A DNA stretch of 64,000 nucleotides from Rotaria sp. Silwood1 (Eukaryota > Rotifera > Eurotatoria > Philodinida > Philodinidae): assembly GCA_905250075.1 (NCBI GenBank), contig CAJNOP010000022.1:124001-188000 (forward strand). The letters are read 5' to 3'. Below the pieces are notes generated by a model. That model did no database searches. It was given only the letters and a program-made list of their open reading frames with translations, and was not told the DNA's origin. Every line of letters starts with the position of its first letter. The stretch's first letter is position 1. Position numbers and translations under genes: made by a program. Of the stretch, positions 36,736 to 50,682 are shown one piece after another.

Positions 36736-37443
36736 TTAATGTAATTTATTCATATGAATAAGTAATCTTTTTTGCCAAAAGTCATTATGAATAATAATAG
36801 CATCACATTGAATTGAAAAATGTCGAATTGGAATATTCGTAAAACGTTTACTGCCTGAATTATATCTGTAAAACAAAAATACAATCGATTAATTTTATTT
36901 TTTTATTTGAATATTCTCTTTAGACAACAAATACGTACTTGAACCATTTTTCTACCATAATTTCCGTAATAATATTAGGTCCAACACCATATAATTTTTC
37001 AATAATATCTGTTTCAGGTATGTACATATAGACAGAACGAAATTGAAGACGATGATCACGAAAAAGAATGATAAAATGTCGAGCTTCAGATAATTCAATT
37101 TCCTATTCAAATGTAATCTTCATATAAGTAGTTTAAAAAACAAAAAACGAAATATTTTACTCGAGTAACAATATCACGTTGTCGTTCATTAGCTGGACCA
37201 GCAAGAACAATTTGTTTAAACGCATTAAGTATTGTTTTTTTATTTGATTTCGTTGATAAATGTGTTTGACTTCGAGCAAGACGTGATCCTAGGAAAACAA
37301 AACAAAGATTCATCTATTTTAAAAGAACACATTATTAATTAATTTTTACCTCCTGGTGTTGATAAAGCTATCGATGAAAGTGAACCACTTAATGGTGATT
37401 CAATGGTTAAATCAAATGCATCATCAAGTAAATTAAATGATCG

Positions 37444-37474
<31 letters not shown>

Positions 37475-40400
37475 GATTGTTTATAATTATTATTATTGTT
37501 ATTCATAGAAATGTTCATTAGACTACCACCAAATAAAGCTGAAGGTCTTGTTGTTCGTATTATTGGTATTGTTGCTTTAGAATTTAATGATGTAAATGAA
37601 TCATAATGTTCATTTATATTACATATACTTGCAGCTCGATTCATTTTTGATCGAGATGCTGTTGTTGATGCTGTTAAACTTGGTGATAGATAATCATATC
37701 GATTTGTAGTTCGTTTTGGTGTTTGTACTGAAAACAAAAATCTTTTAATGTTTATTTGAAATGAATAATTAATTCTATTTACTTGATTTTTTTCCACTTG
37801 TTGTACTAAATAAATCAAATGTTGAGCCACCATAACTAATATCATCGTCAAATGAAACAAATGATTGCATCGATGCTTTTCGTTTTAAACGATTTCGATT
37901 TCGAGCAGCTGCAAAATAATAATCATTCGATGATGGTGGATCAGCTTCAAAACGTTTTTGTTCGATATGTGCTTGTAAAATTGTTTTACGACGTAGATCA
38001 TTTTCTTGTCGTCGTTGTGCCATATATTCTTCATAAAGACGATATTCACTTTGACTGTCAATAGCTGCTGTTAATCGTTCATTTTTTTTTATTAATTGTT
38101 CTTCACGTCGTTGAATTTGTCGACGTATAAGTGTAGCTTTTTTTGCTTGCATTCGTTCGAGATCTTTAGGCTAATATGAAATATGAGAATTTTTAAATCA
38201 AAACAAAAAAAATTAAATCAAAAGAGTTACTTACTGTTAATGGAGTACCAAATGGAATAAATATTAGATTATCACCTTTGATTGAAATGCTTTCAGCTTC
38301 TGTAATATTATCTATAGATATATCAAGAAAACTTATTGTAAAAACTCTGAGTTTCTAACATAAGAAATATGATATTCGTTTAGCAAACGTTCCACCTTAC
38401 GTTATTATAATGTCAGAATATGAAATACTTTTTCATAATAAGGAACATCAACTCTAATGTTTTCATAAAGTCACTGTAGAGTATCTACTAAATGAATACT
38501 ATGAAACATGATAAAGTTGATTGAATACATATTATATCGATTTCATTTCGTAATAAAAACTATGTATTAGAAAGAAAACAATATAGAGATTTTTCTTTGA
38601 TATGAATGATTAATCATCTTGTCATATATGAACATCTGTCAGCTTAATATAACAACGTCAGTTTGACATTGAGTTCTTCTCATTTCGTCGGTTGAATTCT
38701 ATACAAACTATCTTCATGCCGATTATCTTCAGGTGAATATCATGCTAATAGACTAGAGGATATCTTCGTTTCAAGATAGTACTATGGAAGTATTAGGTAT
38801 ATTGATAGAAGAAAGTTGCAAGTTTTTATTAATAAGTCATTAAAATTTTGGTACATTTAAATTCTAGTGCTATCTACTGTAATACAAAAGTAGATGATTC
38901 TTTTCGAATACTTTCATCACTGTTCAAACACAAGACGTGTTAGATATCTGACAATTTTCCTCTTTTGAGCTCATCACCGTCATTTGCTGATAGAAATCGA
39001 AGATACTTTTCACTAAAACGATCGGTAAAAGCCTCTACAAAATGGAATATATCAAAAAGCTTCTGGATATCTTGAGGTATGTTCAGATTTACAAAAAAGG
39101 AAATTACCCATATTTCTGAAATTTCCATCAGCTCGATTACTATATAGCAGTGCAAATCAAAAGTTTTTAGATATATTGAAAATTTCAGTAATTTTAGAAA
39201 TTTCTGTAAGTACGTCATTGCGAAAATTTCAGAAATTTCGGAAATTACATTATTTTAGAAAGTAACGTACAATTCCGAACACAAATGCTTGAAATCTCCG
39301 AAATTTCCTTTTTCGAAAGTCTGAACACTGCTGGATATCTTCGTGTCTTTGTAGTTAACTACCCATGCAAGTATACTACCGAAATTAAACCATGGCCGTT
39401 CAAACTTCTCATATGTATTATTTTTATCAGAAAGTATCGATTTTTCTCTTTTAATTCAATAACAATAGTTTTAAGCGACTTTACTAAGTTTTTTATTAAT
39501 GAATAAACACTTGAAATTCTTTTCTGTTGTTAGAACAAAAAAAATTAATTCACTCGATCAAACTATAGTAGAGATATTCTATTCTTTTTTTTTCTAGTAA
39601 GTTATTTTTAGAACAGTCAGCACATAACTAGCTATTCAGGTATGTCAATTCAAAAGAGATTGATGACAAGGTATGAATGATTGACATAACTATCAATCAT
39701 GCTTCGTAAATGTACGAACATCCTTTCTACAAGACTCAAAAATGGTCTTTTATAAACGATATAAATATTTTACCATTTGATTTCGTTTCCGTTGAAATTT
39801 GTTTTGGATGTTCATCAGCTGTACGACTAGATGAAAATCTTTTTAATTTATCTTTGATATCACTTAATTCAGCACTTAATTTATTCAATGTTGGTGTTGA
39901 ATGATATTGACTTTTCTTATTATTTGATAAATATGATTTTCCTCCAGCAGTTCCTATGGGTCGATTTATACAAGAATTCGATGTTGATAAAGTTGGGCGT
40001 ATTTGTATATCTGGTATTTCAGTACCAAATTGCTTTCTCCATAATTCTCGTAAAATTTGTATAATTGCAAGCATTTCTTCTTTACTTAACGGTTTACTTA
40101 AATCGACAAGAGCTGGATTCTTTATTGTTGTATCAACAACATCATCATTATTTACTGTCTTTGCGCCATCACTGCAACCTGAATCACTGGGTGATTCTTC
40201 CATAAGACATGGTAACATAGATGAAGTATGATAGGTATAATTTGTAGATGATCGAGATTCATCATGTGGAATATAGACATTCTAAAATAGCATACATATA
40301 TACATATCAATTCAAAAGTCAAAATTTTTGAAGTATCTACCTCAAGTGCTAAAATTGAAGATGACGAAGCAGAAGGAGGAGATGATTGTTCTCCTACTAC

Positions 40401-41337
40401 TGTTGAAGAAAGCACTTGATCTGGTTGAGTAGATGATGATGATGACGAGAAATAACGACATAACCGTTGTTTTTTAGCATCAAGTAACGCTCTAAGAAAA
40501 GTTATATATCATTTATTACTGTTTAAATGTGCATCAGACTGATATGAATTGAGATATGGATCTTTCTTTTCTTTATATATATATATATATATGTCATGTT
40601 GTATGTGGTATGCTCAAAATCATATACTTAATCGATTTTAATATATACTATTCTGCGTTCTTTTTTTTTTTATATATTTCATATCATCTGCTGTCTTACG
40701 TTCAAATTTATGCATACGCATATCAACTGTCACGCAATCTATGCATTGTAGAGGATTCTTCATTAATCCTACAAATGTTCTTTGTTCATCTAGTTTATTT
40801 TTCTTTATATTGTATTACGATTATTATTATGACAGATTTTATATAAAAATCAGTCAATACTAGAGCTACTTGAAACTCATTTGAATAAGAGTATATTGAT
40901 ATAACAGCAGTCAATTCAAAAGAAATATTACATCATCTCAATTGAGTTAAAAAATATTTTTACCTGACACTATGTAATTTTTCTTGTAATTCATTATTAT
41001 TAATATTCATTGATGAAATAAACGAAGGATCATGAGTTGTAGCAGCGGCGGCGGCAGCAGCAGCATCTGATCGTGACTTAGCTTGTGCTTGCCATGTTGT
41101 TTTTGTCTGAGATTTTAATGTTGTTGGTGAGACATTATTTGATGGAGTTTTCGTTGATGCTGTTGGTGTTCGAAAATCACAAGATGATGATGATGACGAT
41201 GAAGAAGATAGTAATGATGGAGAATAAAATTCATTTGATTTATTTTGATAAGCATTATGACTTTGAGCAATCCAACGTGATACATAACTTGTTGGTGTTG
41301 TTACTTCAGAATTTGAAGTACTAATAACAGTCGTCAT
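36736..41337 (-). CDS. CAMSAP/Patronin-type CKK-domain protein lacking a CH domain
   Basis: CAMSAP/Patronin proteins bind and protect microtubule minus ends through the C-terminal CKK domain. Nine exons close in phase to 765 aa: 41337-40964, 40491-40341, 40281-39774, 38311-38235, 38170-37783, 37727-37350, 37288-37161, 37102-36939, 36865-36736. The CKK domain fills about the last 155 residues: NKKTILNAFKQIVLAGPANE, ARHFIILFRDHRLQFRS, YGVGPNIITEIMVEKWFKYN, SKRFTNIPIRHFSIQCDA, all close to the family. Upstream are a charged helical stretch (about 375-455, RRQIQRREEQLIKKNERL) and low-complexity Ser, Ala (8 in a row) and Gln runs. Family members usually begin with a calponin-homology domain; here the protein starts MTTVISTSNSEVTTPT. 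No CH-like exon was seen in the 9.3 kb upstream. So it is either a CKK-only paralogue or distant exons were missed. Confidence 0.88.
39060..39345. repeat. Foldback with repeated GAAATTTC in a CAMSAP-type intron
   Basis: Inside the 1.46 kb intron 38312-39773. Ends are inverted (GGATATCTTGAGGTATGTTC on the left, its near-complement around GAACACTGCTGGATATC on the right) and both carry an AAAAAGGAAATT block. Between them AGAAATTTC/GAAATTTC-like words occur at least six times. Confidence 0.5.
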
Positions 41338-44300
41338 TCTCGTCTGTATTGTTCAATTCGTTCTTTTTTCTTTTGTTTTAGATATTGATAAGATTAACAA
41401 TCTAATTCTGATGTATGATAGAGATAAAAATGTGTAAGATAATGTTTAGCCCCGGTTTAACAGTCGTGTGTCAACATGTCACTGACGGGTATGTAAGTGA
41501 GAATATGTATATATGTATATATGATCAAGAAAGAAAAAGAAAACGAAAAAAAAACCGAAATGACATACATAGACAAAAGATGGTATAGGAGCTATTTGAA
41601 TAAGATTAGCCTCAGGTGAGAATTCATATATATATATATATATATATACAGAGAATATATTTAGCTCATCGTTCGTTCAAACCAAACAATTGACCACTAA
41701 TTCATGTATACGTATATACAAACGTAAAGAAATGATGCAATCGAAAATTTAATACTCATGTGAATGAAATATAAATTGGAGAGAGAGAGAGAGAGTAGTC
41801 ACTTTTTTCTGCCTATTCTTTTTATTTCATCATAGAAGATTTCATTTTTTTTTTCAATGCTATACTAGCAGGGTTGCTATTATTATGACTTACTATTAAC
41901 AAACTATTATTCAACAATAAACTAAATAGTATATAGCAGACAGTAGTTCATGAAAAAAGAAAAAAGACTGATGTCAGTCTAACATACGTGATAAGAAATA
42001 TGTGAATATACAGTAATAGTCAAGGTAGATAGAAACGAAGACCTTGCTCTATTTCTTCAATGATTTTCGTTGTATTTTTTTTTTGCTAAATGATGATACT
42101 CTTTTCCTTCTTTTTTTCTTTTACCTTTCCAATCATAGATATCAATGTCATGAAACTATGCCCTCAAGCTATATCATTTACAGAATGTAATAATAATAAT
42201 AGTATAAAACCTCCCTATTTGTCTCACTAAGTGTCTTTTTATAAGCGATCAATTTCAATTTGTTATACATACATATATGTTTAAAAGTATTTTGTCTTTC
42301 GCGATGAAGCGACAAAATAAAAAGAAAAAGACAAAAGGAAAGAACGAGAAAGTCAGACGAGACTGTCTCATCACTTCAATGAGATCAATGCTCTTTGTAT
42401 AGAAGTATGTGTTTCTTTTTGTTTCGGGCTCGCTTTATATATTCATGTATAATATCATACATACAGTTGACCTTCTCCTTCTTCTTCGTTTTTTTTCATC
42501 GGTTTTTAAAAATGAAGCAAAATCGATGAGTTGGCTTGTATGTGTACAAAGAAGAAGAGAAAAGGAGGAGCAAGTATGAGCGGTGAAAGTAAAAGATGAC
42601 AGCAATTGAAACATTGATGATAGAGAAAGAAGTGAGAAAAAAAAAGAAGGAAGAAAATGTAAAATTTAATTGAATTTCATGTTCAAATAAATAGCTTGAA
42701 GTAGAAATATCAAACAAGGATAATTAAAAAATGTCTCATTTTCTTTTTCTTTCAAAAAAGTTTTTTATAGATCAAAACTTTTAACTTTAGCAATGTATAC
42801 CTTTGAAAATTTAATGATTGTACTGTTCAATTGAATGCTTCATTATTCTTGTCTAACCAAATAAATCTCGCAATTGGACAGCTTGTCAGTTACAATTACT
42901 CCACATATAGTATAGTTGTTATAATGAGGTCTAATCGAGAACAGATATAATAGATGTATGATGATTTGAGAATAATTTGTATGCGCGTGAGTCTTCGTAC
43001 AAAATCAAACTCGATGCGTACGTTATGAATGCACGTGTGAATATGAAAAAAGAGACAAGCATATAGGTAGGATGCAACTGATGAGAATAGGAGCGGGATG
43101 GTACAACTGAATGAACATCAAATAGAAAGAAAAAAAAGAAAAAGAAAAAAAAAAGTGTTAGAGAGCACAGAATGGTAAGGTAAATAGAACAGAGGTGTAT
43201 AATAGTATCCATAACGAGCATAGCCTTGTATCTATGATTTAGGTTTCAAAAATTGGAATCATGTATACACACATATGAGAATTAAAGATATAAGTGTTAT
43301 GAAATAAAAAGACATTGTTCGAAAACAAAGAAATTCCTCGTAAAGAACTATAATAATAATTGTGTTCAAGTTTTTATTAAACTATCAATCAATTTGAATT
43401 TTCATGAATACTGGTAAAATAAACTATTTAATAAGAAATATTATTACAACAATATTTCTTATCATAGTTATTCTATTTATAATCATGATTGTAAATGTGT
43501 TCATAGTAAAAATGTATGATATTAAATTGTTAATTTATTAAATGTAAAAATTTCATTTTTCAATGATATGTTTAAAACTGAATAGTTAATATATAATCAG
43601 TTTATATTTGGCAATAATTGATTAAGTATTTGAGGAGGTGCTTTAATTTTGATACTTTTCTACTAAATTATTCGAATGATCTGGTTATTTTATATTTAAT
43701 TTGAAATATAATTAATATAGACTGAAAAGAAAACATAATGACAGTTTTTTCATTCATTTCAATATTCGACGATATACGAGATACATGGTTTCTTCACATT
43801 TTTGTGTTAGAAGAACCTTGACTGGTTTTTTTACGGCAATGTTTATACCAACCTTGAATACTTGTCTATTTTACACATTAAACATTCTATGCATAATGCA
43901 GAACAAGAGGCTCATATTCACACCTTCAAAACGTAATATAAATTCATTGTTACTACGAGTTATTTTTTTTTTGTTATCAGAGAGAGATGTTTTTGTGTCT
44001 CTGATATTCTCATTTTTAGGCGTTTTTCTCGAGTAGAAATCGTTTCATTTCTTATTTTCTTCTTGTATATATTCATGCAAAAAGTGTTCATATATTTATA
44101 GAAGTTTAAACAAAGAAAACTAAGATTAATTTTTCTTTAATTCTATATGCTTCAAGATTGTTTAATTTTTTAACATTCTTGAATCATCACTGTTGATTAT
44201 ATGGATACAAAATCATGTTCATGCGAAATATTTACTATCTCTAATTTAAAATAATTTTCGACAAAATTTTTTTTATAAGTTTTGGTTTCATTAGAATTAA

Positions 44301-47300
44301 CTCATCTTTAAAGGTATTTTTACTAGAAATTGAAATAATGGAATTTCGACCGAAAATTTTCTCCATAGATAAGTCTCTTGGTCCTTACAGTTTCCTGAAA
44401 GTTTAAGCCGAAAACAATATCTAAACATTGAATATCTCATAAATAGCTGTTTGTCACAGACATATCATAAAAGTCGAGTATAGTTGAGACTTCAATATCT
44501 TTACGAAAAAACATTCTTTTCGGCTAAAAATTTCAGGCTCGAATTCTGTTATTTGACTTTTCTGTTAATATTTAAAAATGAGCCGGTAACCTTCTTGTAA
44601 GTCCAAATATGACTTCAAACGATGATGCATAGTTGGAGTAGTTCTCTCCTGAGAGAAAAGGTGGATTTTGGGTCTCGGTGAAGTTCAATAAATTTCGCTG
44701 AATTTACTATGGCATTCATTGAAGTTTACTAAGATCTTGATAAGCTAGATAAGCAACTTTGTTCTCGACAACAACAGAAACGAGAGAAAATAGAAGAAAG
44801 CTGAACATTCTGATAAAGGAAATTATGAAAGTCAATATAAGGCTTGACAAATTTTTTCATTTGTGAGACGTGTTTTCATGAGATCCACAGATGGAATGAG
44901 ATGACCTGCAGATCCTATGCATTGATTAGATGGAACAAATCAATTTATATTATGGGATAAGTTTTTTGTTTCACTCCGTCTCATTCGAACACCTGCACAT
45001 GATGTTTATTGTCGTTCGATCAAAACAATCTTTACTGATCGTTTCAATCTATATATTGGCTATGGTTTATCCGTTCTATTGCTAGCATAATCATTCTTTC
45101 CATTCATAAATCTCATCTGTATTAGAATATAAACAGTTGAAACCATAATTGGACTGTAGATTCCTTTAGTCAATAGCATTGAACAGATCGCTGGGCTAAT
45201 GATAGTGATGTTTATTCTTACAAATATGTTGATGAATTCTACATATTGGCATCGAAAATCGAACGATTATAAATCAAACGTAAAAGCGATAATAGAATTA
45301 GGCTTTCAAAATTCTGATTAAAATGTACTATATCGAGTCTTTTCAATTATAAACGTGTTTGTCTTTCAACGGTATGTATCCGAAGATAACATTAGTCTCA
45401 TTCTCTTTGTCCAATAAAAATTCGTACAGACTAATATTTCTTATCAAATGTAAACACATAACGTCTGTTTTCATCATCGTACGGGTGTGTCACAAATCCG
45501 AAGTCTTAGAATTTAGTACGATATAGTTGTCGATTCTGAATTAGTCTTTCATGACCTAAATCGCTTGTATTTGGTAAGACAAGGTATTACTATTTGTGGA
45601 GAATAATTTGGTTGTGTTCGGAAGAGGAAAAATTTTTGAGACAATTCAGTTCCATTCAGAAGAACTATTCTCCAATTCCAAACGATTTGTTTAAATTTAA
45701 ATACAAATCTGAAGCTTAGCGTAAAATTCATTTCGACTTTGTTGAACTCTACAATGAATCTGATGAAAATAGCAATTTTCGATCAGGAATATCATAAAAG
45801 AAAGCATAAGGCAAGCAGTAACTGTACTGTCAATTTGTTCTCTACAAATTGAATTCTATAGTCCATAGCAAATAGATTATGATCCTATAACATATAACAC
45901 AAAGTGCAAAAGTTATAAATGAATATATGCATGATGTATAATCCGTTTCTCAAATAACGGATTTGTATAAAAGTTACACAATTATTCGCGCGTTATCTTA
46001 AGTAGAGTAGTTTCGAAAGTAGTGATTTTAGTATTATTTCACTCTACAGAAAGCTTAAAAACAATTGATTCTCATATTCAATTGTAATGTCAACAAGGCT
46101 TTATATTTCTTCAATATATCATCAACAGTCAGTGATCATTATTATATGAAAAACTTGAATGACAACTATACACTTCTACTGTAGATGGATAAAGAAAATG
46201 TTCATAGCTATGTATCATACACTTGGTAAAATACGAATACCTAACTAGTCTGAGTCACAACATCACCATAAGTATTATTTTCAAACACCTGAAGCTGAAA
46301 AATACTATCGTTCGATAGATACTCTATCAACTGACTCATGCTTAACGAGTGGAATATGTGCAAATATGTGAAGAAACTTAGGCGAAATTTAAAAAAGGAA
46401 TATAGTAATGACTTATGGTTTTCGTCATACACATATTGAACAAAAGAAGTTGAAACGTGCATAAAGAGTAAACAGAGAGTCTCAGTCAAATTTGCTTCGA
46501 TGTATTCATTTTGTGCCAAAAAAATAGTTTTTTCTTTTTGCAGATTTTGTTTTGTCAAAAAAAATCAAAAAACAAAAGTCAGACTCGTACATACGCCATC
46601 AAATTTCACTATGAAAATGCTGAGCCACCTTTTCATAGCAATATATATCCATAACTAAAATCGGAGGATATCTCCATTGTGCCACAATCACTTAACTCTT
46701 CGACTTTGTACCAAGTATTACTTTACTATTTGATCTAATGAAACAAAATGGGGTCGATACAAACGACTCTGAGTCATTAAATCGTGCTGTCAATCAGGGT
46801 AATGAAGTCAGTGAGAAAAAATAATTATAGAAAAACTTGTGATAAATGAATTGCACAGATAAGATTGTATGTAAATAATCAGATATGCTACTTCAAAAAA
46901 CTTAATGAAATAAACAGTTAATTAATTTGTTTCTGAATTATTATTTCTTTAAAAAATCAATACTGTTGCAATGCCATATGTATTTACTAACAGACTGGCA
47001 CTGCAGAACACGTATGGCAAACATTTAAACACATAATTAATCGATTTTTTTTCTCTATTATTTCTTTAGAGGCAAAGTCAATAAGATTTGTATTCAATAA
47101 TGGCACGTAACAAAACATCCAAAGTGATTCAGTTGAATGGAAAATAAAGCTTCCAGAAAAAGTCCTATATAAAAAAAATAGGTCAAATTAAATTATACAA
47201 CGAACAGTGTTTATCCCATAATGTTACTAATAACCAGATTTACATAAGTAGTTTTCATGTGAAGAATATAAGATTTATGCTATTAAGACGCCTAGTATTA

Positions 47301-50300
47301 TATATATATATATATATATACCTAATTAGTTTTTTTATTTTTATCGTATTAATATTAAGTCGCAATTTCTTTACATCGAAAAATTCAACAGAACGGTAAG
47401 ATGAAAAAATTTTCTTTTCTGAAATTGCAATCTTTTGTCAAAATAATTTTTCTTTATTTGTTGCCTTGAACTTGACATTTGATCTTGTCTTTTCCATACT
47501 CGTTGTCATCATGTCTGGCGAAGAAATTTCTTTGAGTGTCTACTTTCGATATCAATGATTTTCTACCAACAAATACTAAGTACAAAGTGTTCTAATAATA
47601 GTCAAAAAAAAAAATTAAACTCCTATCAATATTTGACTAAGATATTTAATTTTTAATGTGTATTTTCTAGAGACCCTAGATTTCCAAAAAACTTGTATAT
47701 CAAAATTTTGAACTGAAACCTTATGGGTTCAAAAACTGCATGTTAGATACACTCTATCAATTAAAAAGGATAGATATCTTGAAAGTCTCATATCTCGAAG
47801 AGGCTTTATTCAAAACTTCTGAATATTTTTATAGAAGCTGATCTAGTTGAATTCTCTATATGCGCAAAGTTTTTGATCGAAGTTGGAAAATATGATTTTT
47901 TCGAAAACGGCGAAACTTCTAGAAGAAGACACGTTACAAATTTATCAATCGGAACCAAAATCCTATTAGGGTTTCTATTAGAAGACTATGTAGTATATAG
48001 AGGCAAAAGATCATTGACATCAGAAGAGGACAATCGAAGAGGTTCTCTCGTGAGTTGTGACATACACTTGCTTTAACATGTCGTTAGTTTTTATGTATAG
48101 CAAAGACGAAATCGGTCTGAACTCTATATTTACACTGAAATTATGAGTTATTATTGTACTATTTCCTTTGTGGATAATGATATTGGAGATAGTTACCTTC
48201 AACAAAGTGTCATTACACATCCTCTATGATATACTAAGTACAGAAAAATTAATAAGACACATTGCCAGATCGATCGGTCTGAAATCCGTACCAGTATCTA
48301 TTCCATCTCTGGTATTGGAGAAGCGAAAGAACTCTGCATTAGACTGACTTTCTTTTCAAAGCTACATCTAGTATTAGTTGTATGGAAGATATCGAACTAT
48401 TGAATCTACCGCAAGGTAACTGAAAGATAGGGATATTCTTCCTTGATTTTCTATATGTTACTTTTTCTTTAGACTTTTAATCAACATGAACTTGGATTTT
48501 TCTTATCATTAATACTTAAAAGACAATGAAATAATTATAAGACAATCAATGTAATTAATCAATGTCCATTTCAGAAGAAAACGGTCAATGTGTATTTTTT
48601 TTTCTCAATCACTTTTGATAGTATTGGGGTAGAACGCTGCGATTTTCACCATTAGAAAGATACGACGAAATCACATCGAATCATATGTTTTAGATTCTCC
48701 TGATATGTATTCTGAAGTGTTTTTTAATCAAATTTATAAAAAAAAGTGTCTGAAAAATGCTTTCTTTAAATAAAAGAAAAAAGCAAAAAGTTTAACTTTT
48801 TTTCACCGTAATTCCTTGAAAAATCGACCGACGATTTTCACTCGAATATCTATGACTTCTGAATAACTAAATCTTCTACGGTCACTTAAATAGATTACGT
48901 TGATATTCAAAAGAATCAATTGAAAATCTATAATAAAATCAGGTCAAAAAAATTTATAAATTACGATTTGATGCAACTGATGTCATTTTTTTTTAATGGG
49001 CATCCGTTTTTCGTTCACATCTAACAATACATAAGTGAGTACTCTAATCTAATTATGATGATGACAAACGACATCTGTGTTAACTGAGTCGTTTGCAAAC
49101 TATCAAAAAGATAAGTTCTTTCATTGAACCAATGGAAAAATCGAAAACAAAAACAACAACAAAAGAAAAAAAGAATTCTTCATCTTCTGCGTTAGTTTTT
49201 TCCTTGAGATCAATTTTTTTTCTATTCTATCTTATTCTTATTCATTTATTCAAATTTAAAAGAAATAAAACATGAATTTTATATATATGTATTGTATATT
49301 AAGTATTCTTCCAGTTGTTTATGTAAACAATATATATGATTTTATTTTATTTATCTATTAGATCATAGATACAGAATAAAATAACATATCAACAATATAT
49401 TTTTTTTTCTAGTTAATCTATGATCATATTAATATATCATCAAGTTTTCTTCGAATGAATTCCCAAATTAAACGATACTAGATTTGTCTAAAAGTTATCA
49501 TTTTGATACATGTATTCTATTATATACTATTATCATTAAAAATAGAAAAAAGGAAGCAAAAAAAAAAAATTAGAAAAATATGGGTCTTTACCTAATACTT
49601 GATTATTAATTCAAATAGTGATTCATATCGATAATTCTATGTAAATATCCATCCAACGCACCATTTTATACCCATTTTGAATGCTGTTGATAACTTTATC
49701 AGGATATCTTTTATATATTTTAATAGCGATTGATTCTAAACAATTTTTTATAAAATTTTATCAATAAAAATAATTTTTTTTTCTATTTTCTAGAATATTA
49801 ATTAACAATAAATATGGTCATTATTAATCATCATCAGCAACTGAATCATCATTTGATTATTATTCGTTATGAATATTCTAAGCTAACAACAAAAAACTAT
49901 GTTTCATTCTATATGTTAATATACTGAGTATATTGTTTAAATTTGTATTAAACTCATGACTAGTTAGTAATTAATATATAATATAAAGTAACATGGTTGT
50001 TGGGTATTAATCATATATATGTATATATTTGAGTTAGACTTTAAAATAATATTATATATTTATTACTAACTCGAAAATATTCATTGATAAGAATTATCAG
50101 TAGCTGTAAGTTTGTTTTTTTTTAATTTAAAAAAAAAGAAAAAAACAACACTATGAAAGTTGCTTCTTTATGAAATAATTCGAGGTGTATTACATCTATG
50201 TGTAAATTTCTATGTTTTCAAAATCAGAATAGATTTTCATCCAATAATTATATTTCATTCTCTTCGGTTCTCTTTCACATGATAGAATAATCATTAGACA

Positions 50301-50682
50301 AGAACACGTGAAATGTCAAATGACGTTAAAGACGTGCAAATTTCTTTTTTTTTCCGACGTCATTTATTGAAAACAAAGAATGATTTGTACGAAATACACA
50401 ATAAATAAAGTTCACTACTACACTTGCATATTTATTGAATTAATTTATTTATTTTCACATCAAACTAACTCTGAATTCTGGATGAACAGCATGAATTTAT
50501 TCGTAGATAATTGAATTGTTTAAATTGATTACATAAAAGATTTGTTTTTCTCTTTACTATGATTTATTTATCTTATTCACCCATATTTCACTAAATTAGC
50601 ATATAATTTATTGAATAAAATAAAAGAATTTATTTTTTTAATTTTTTTTATGCTTTTAAAATTAATTTTAATTTAATTTTAG
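41338..50682. other. 9.3 kb gene-poor region between divergent genes
   Basis: Contains (AT)n at 41627-41650 and 47299-47322, (GA)n at 41780-41794, and purine- or pyrimidine-rich tracts at 42300-42700 and 43120-43160. No exon with gene-like codon use and no RNA gene found. The ORFs at 46241-46558 and 47873-48076 show no family signal. The last bases, ending TTTTAG at 50682, look like a splice acceptor for the next gene. Confidence 0.4.

Noticed and set aside
44940..45240. Hydrophobic frame pieces on the plus strand
   Set aside because: Interrupted by several stops with no recognisable motif; not distinguishable from chance.
41338..50682. Search for a CH-domain exon upstream of the CKK gene
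   Set aside because: No minus-strand stretch with gene-like codons and proper splice sites was found, including the 105-codon frame at 46241-46558.
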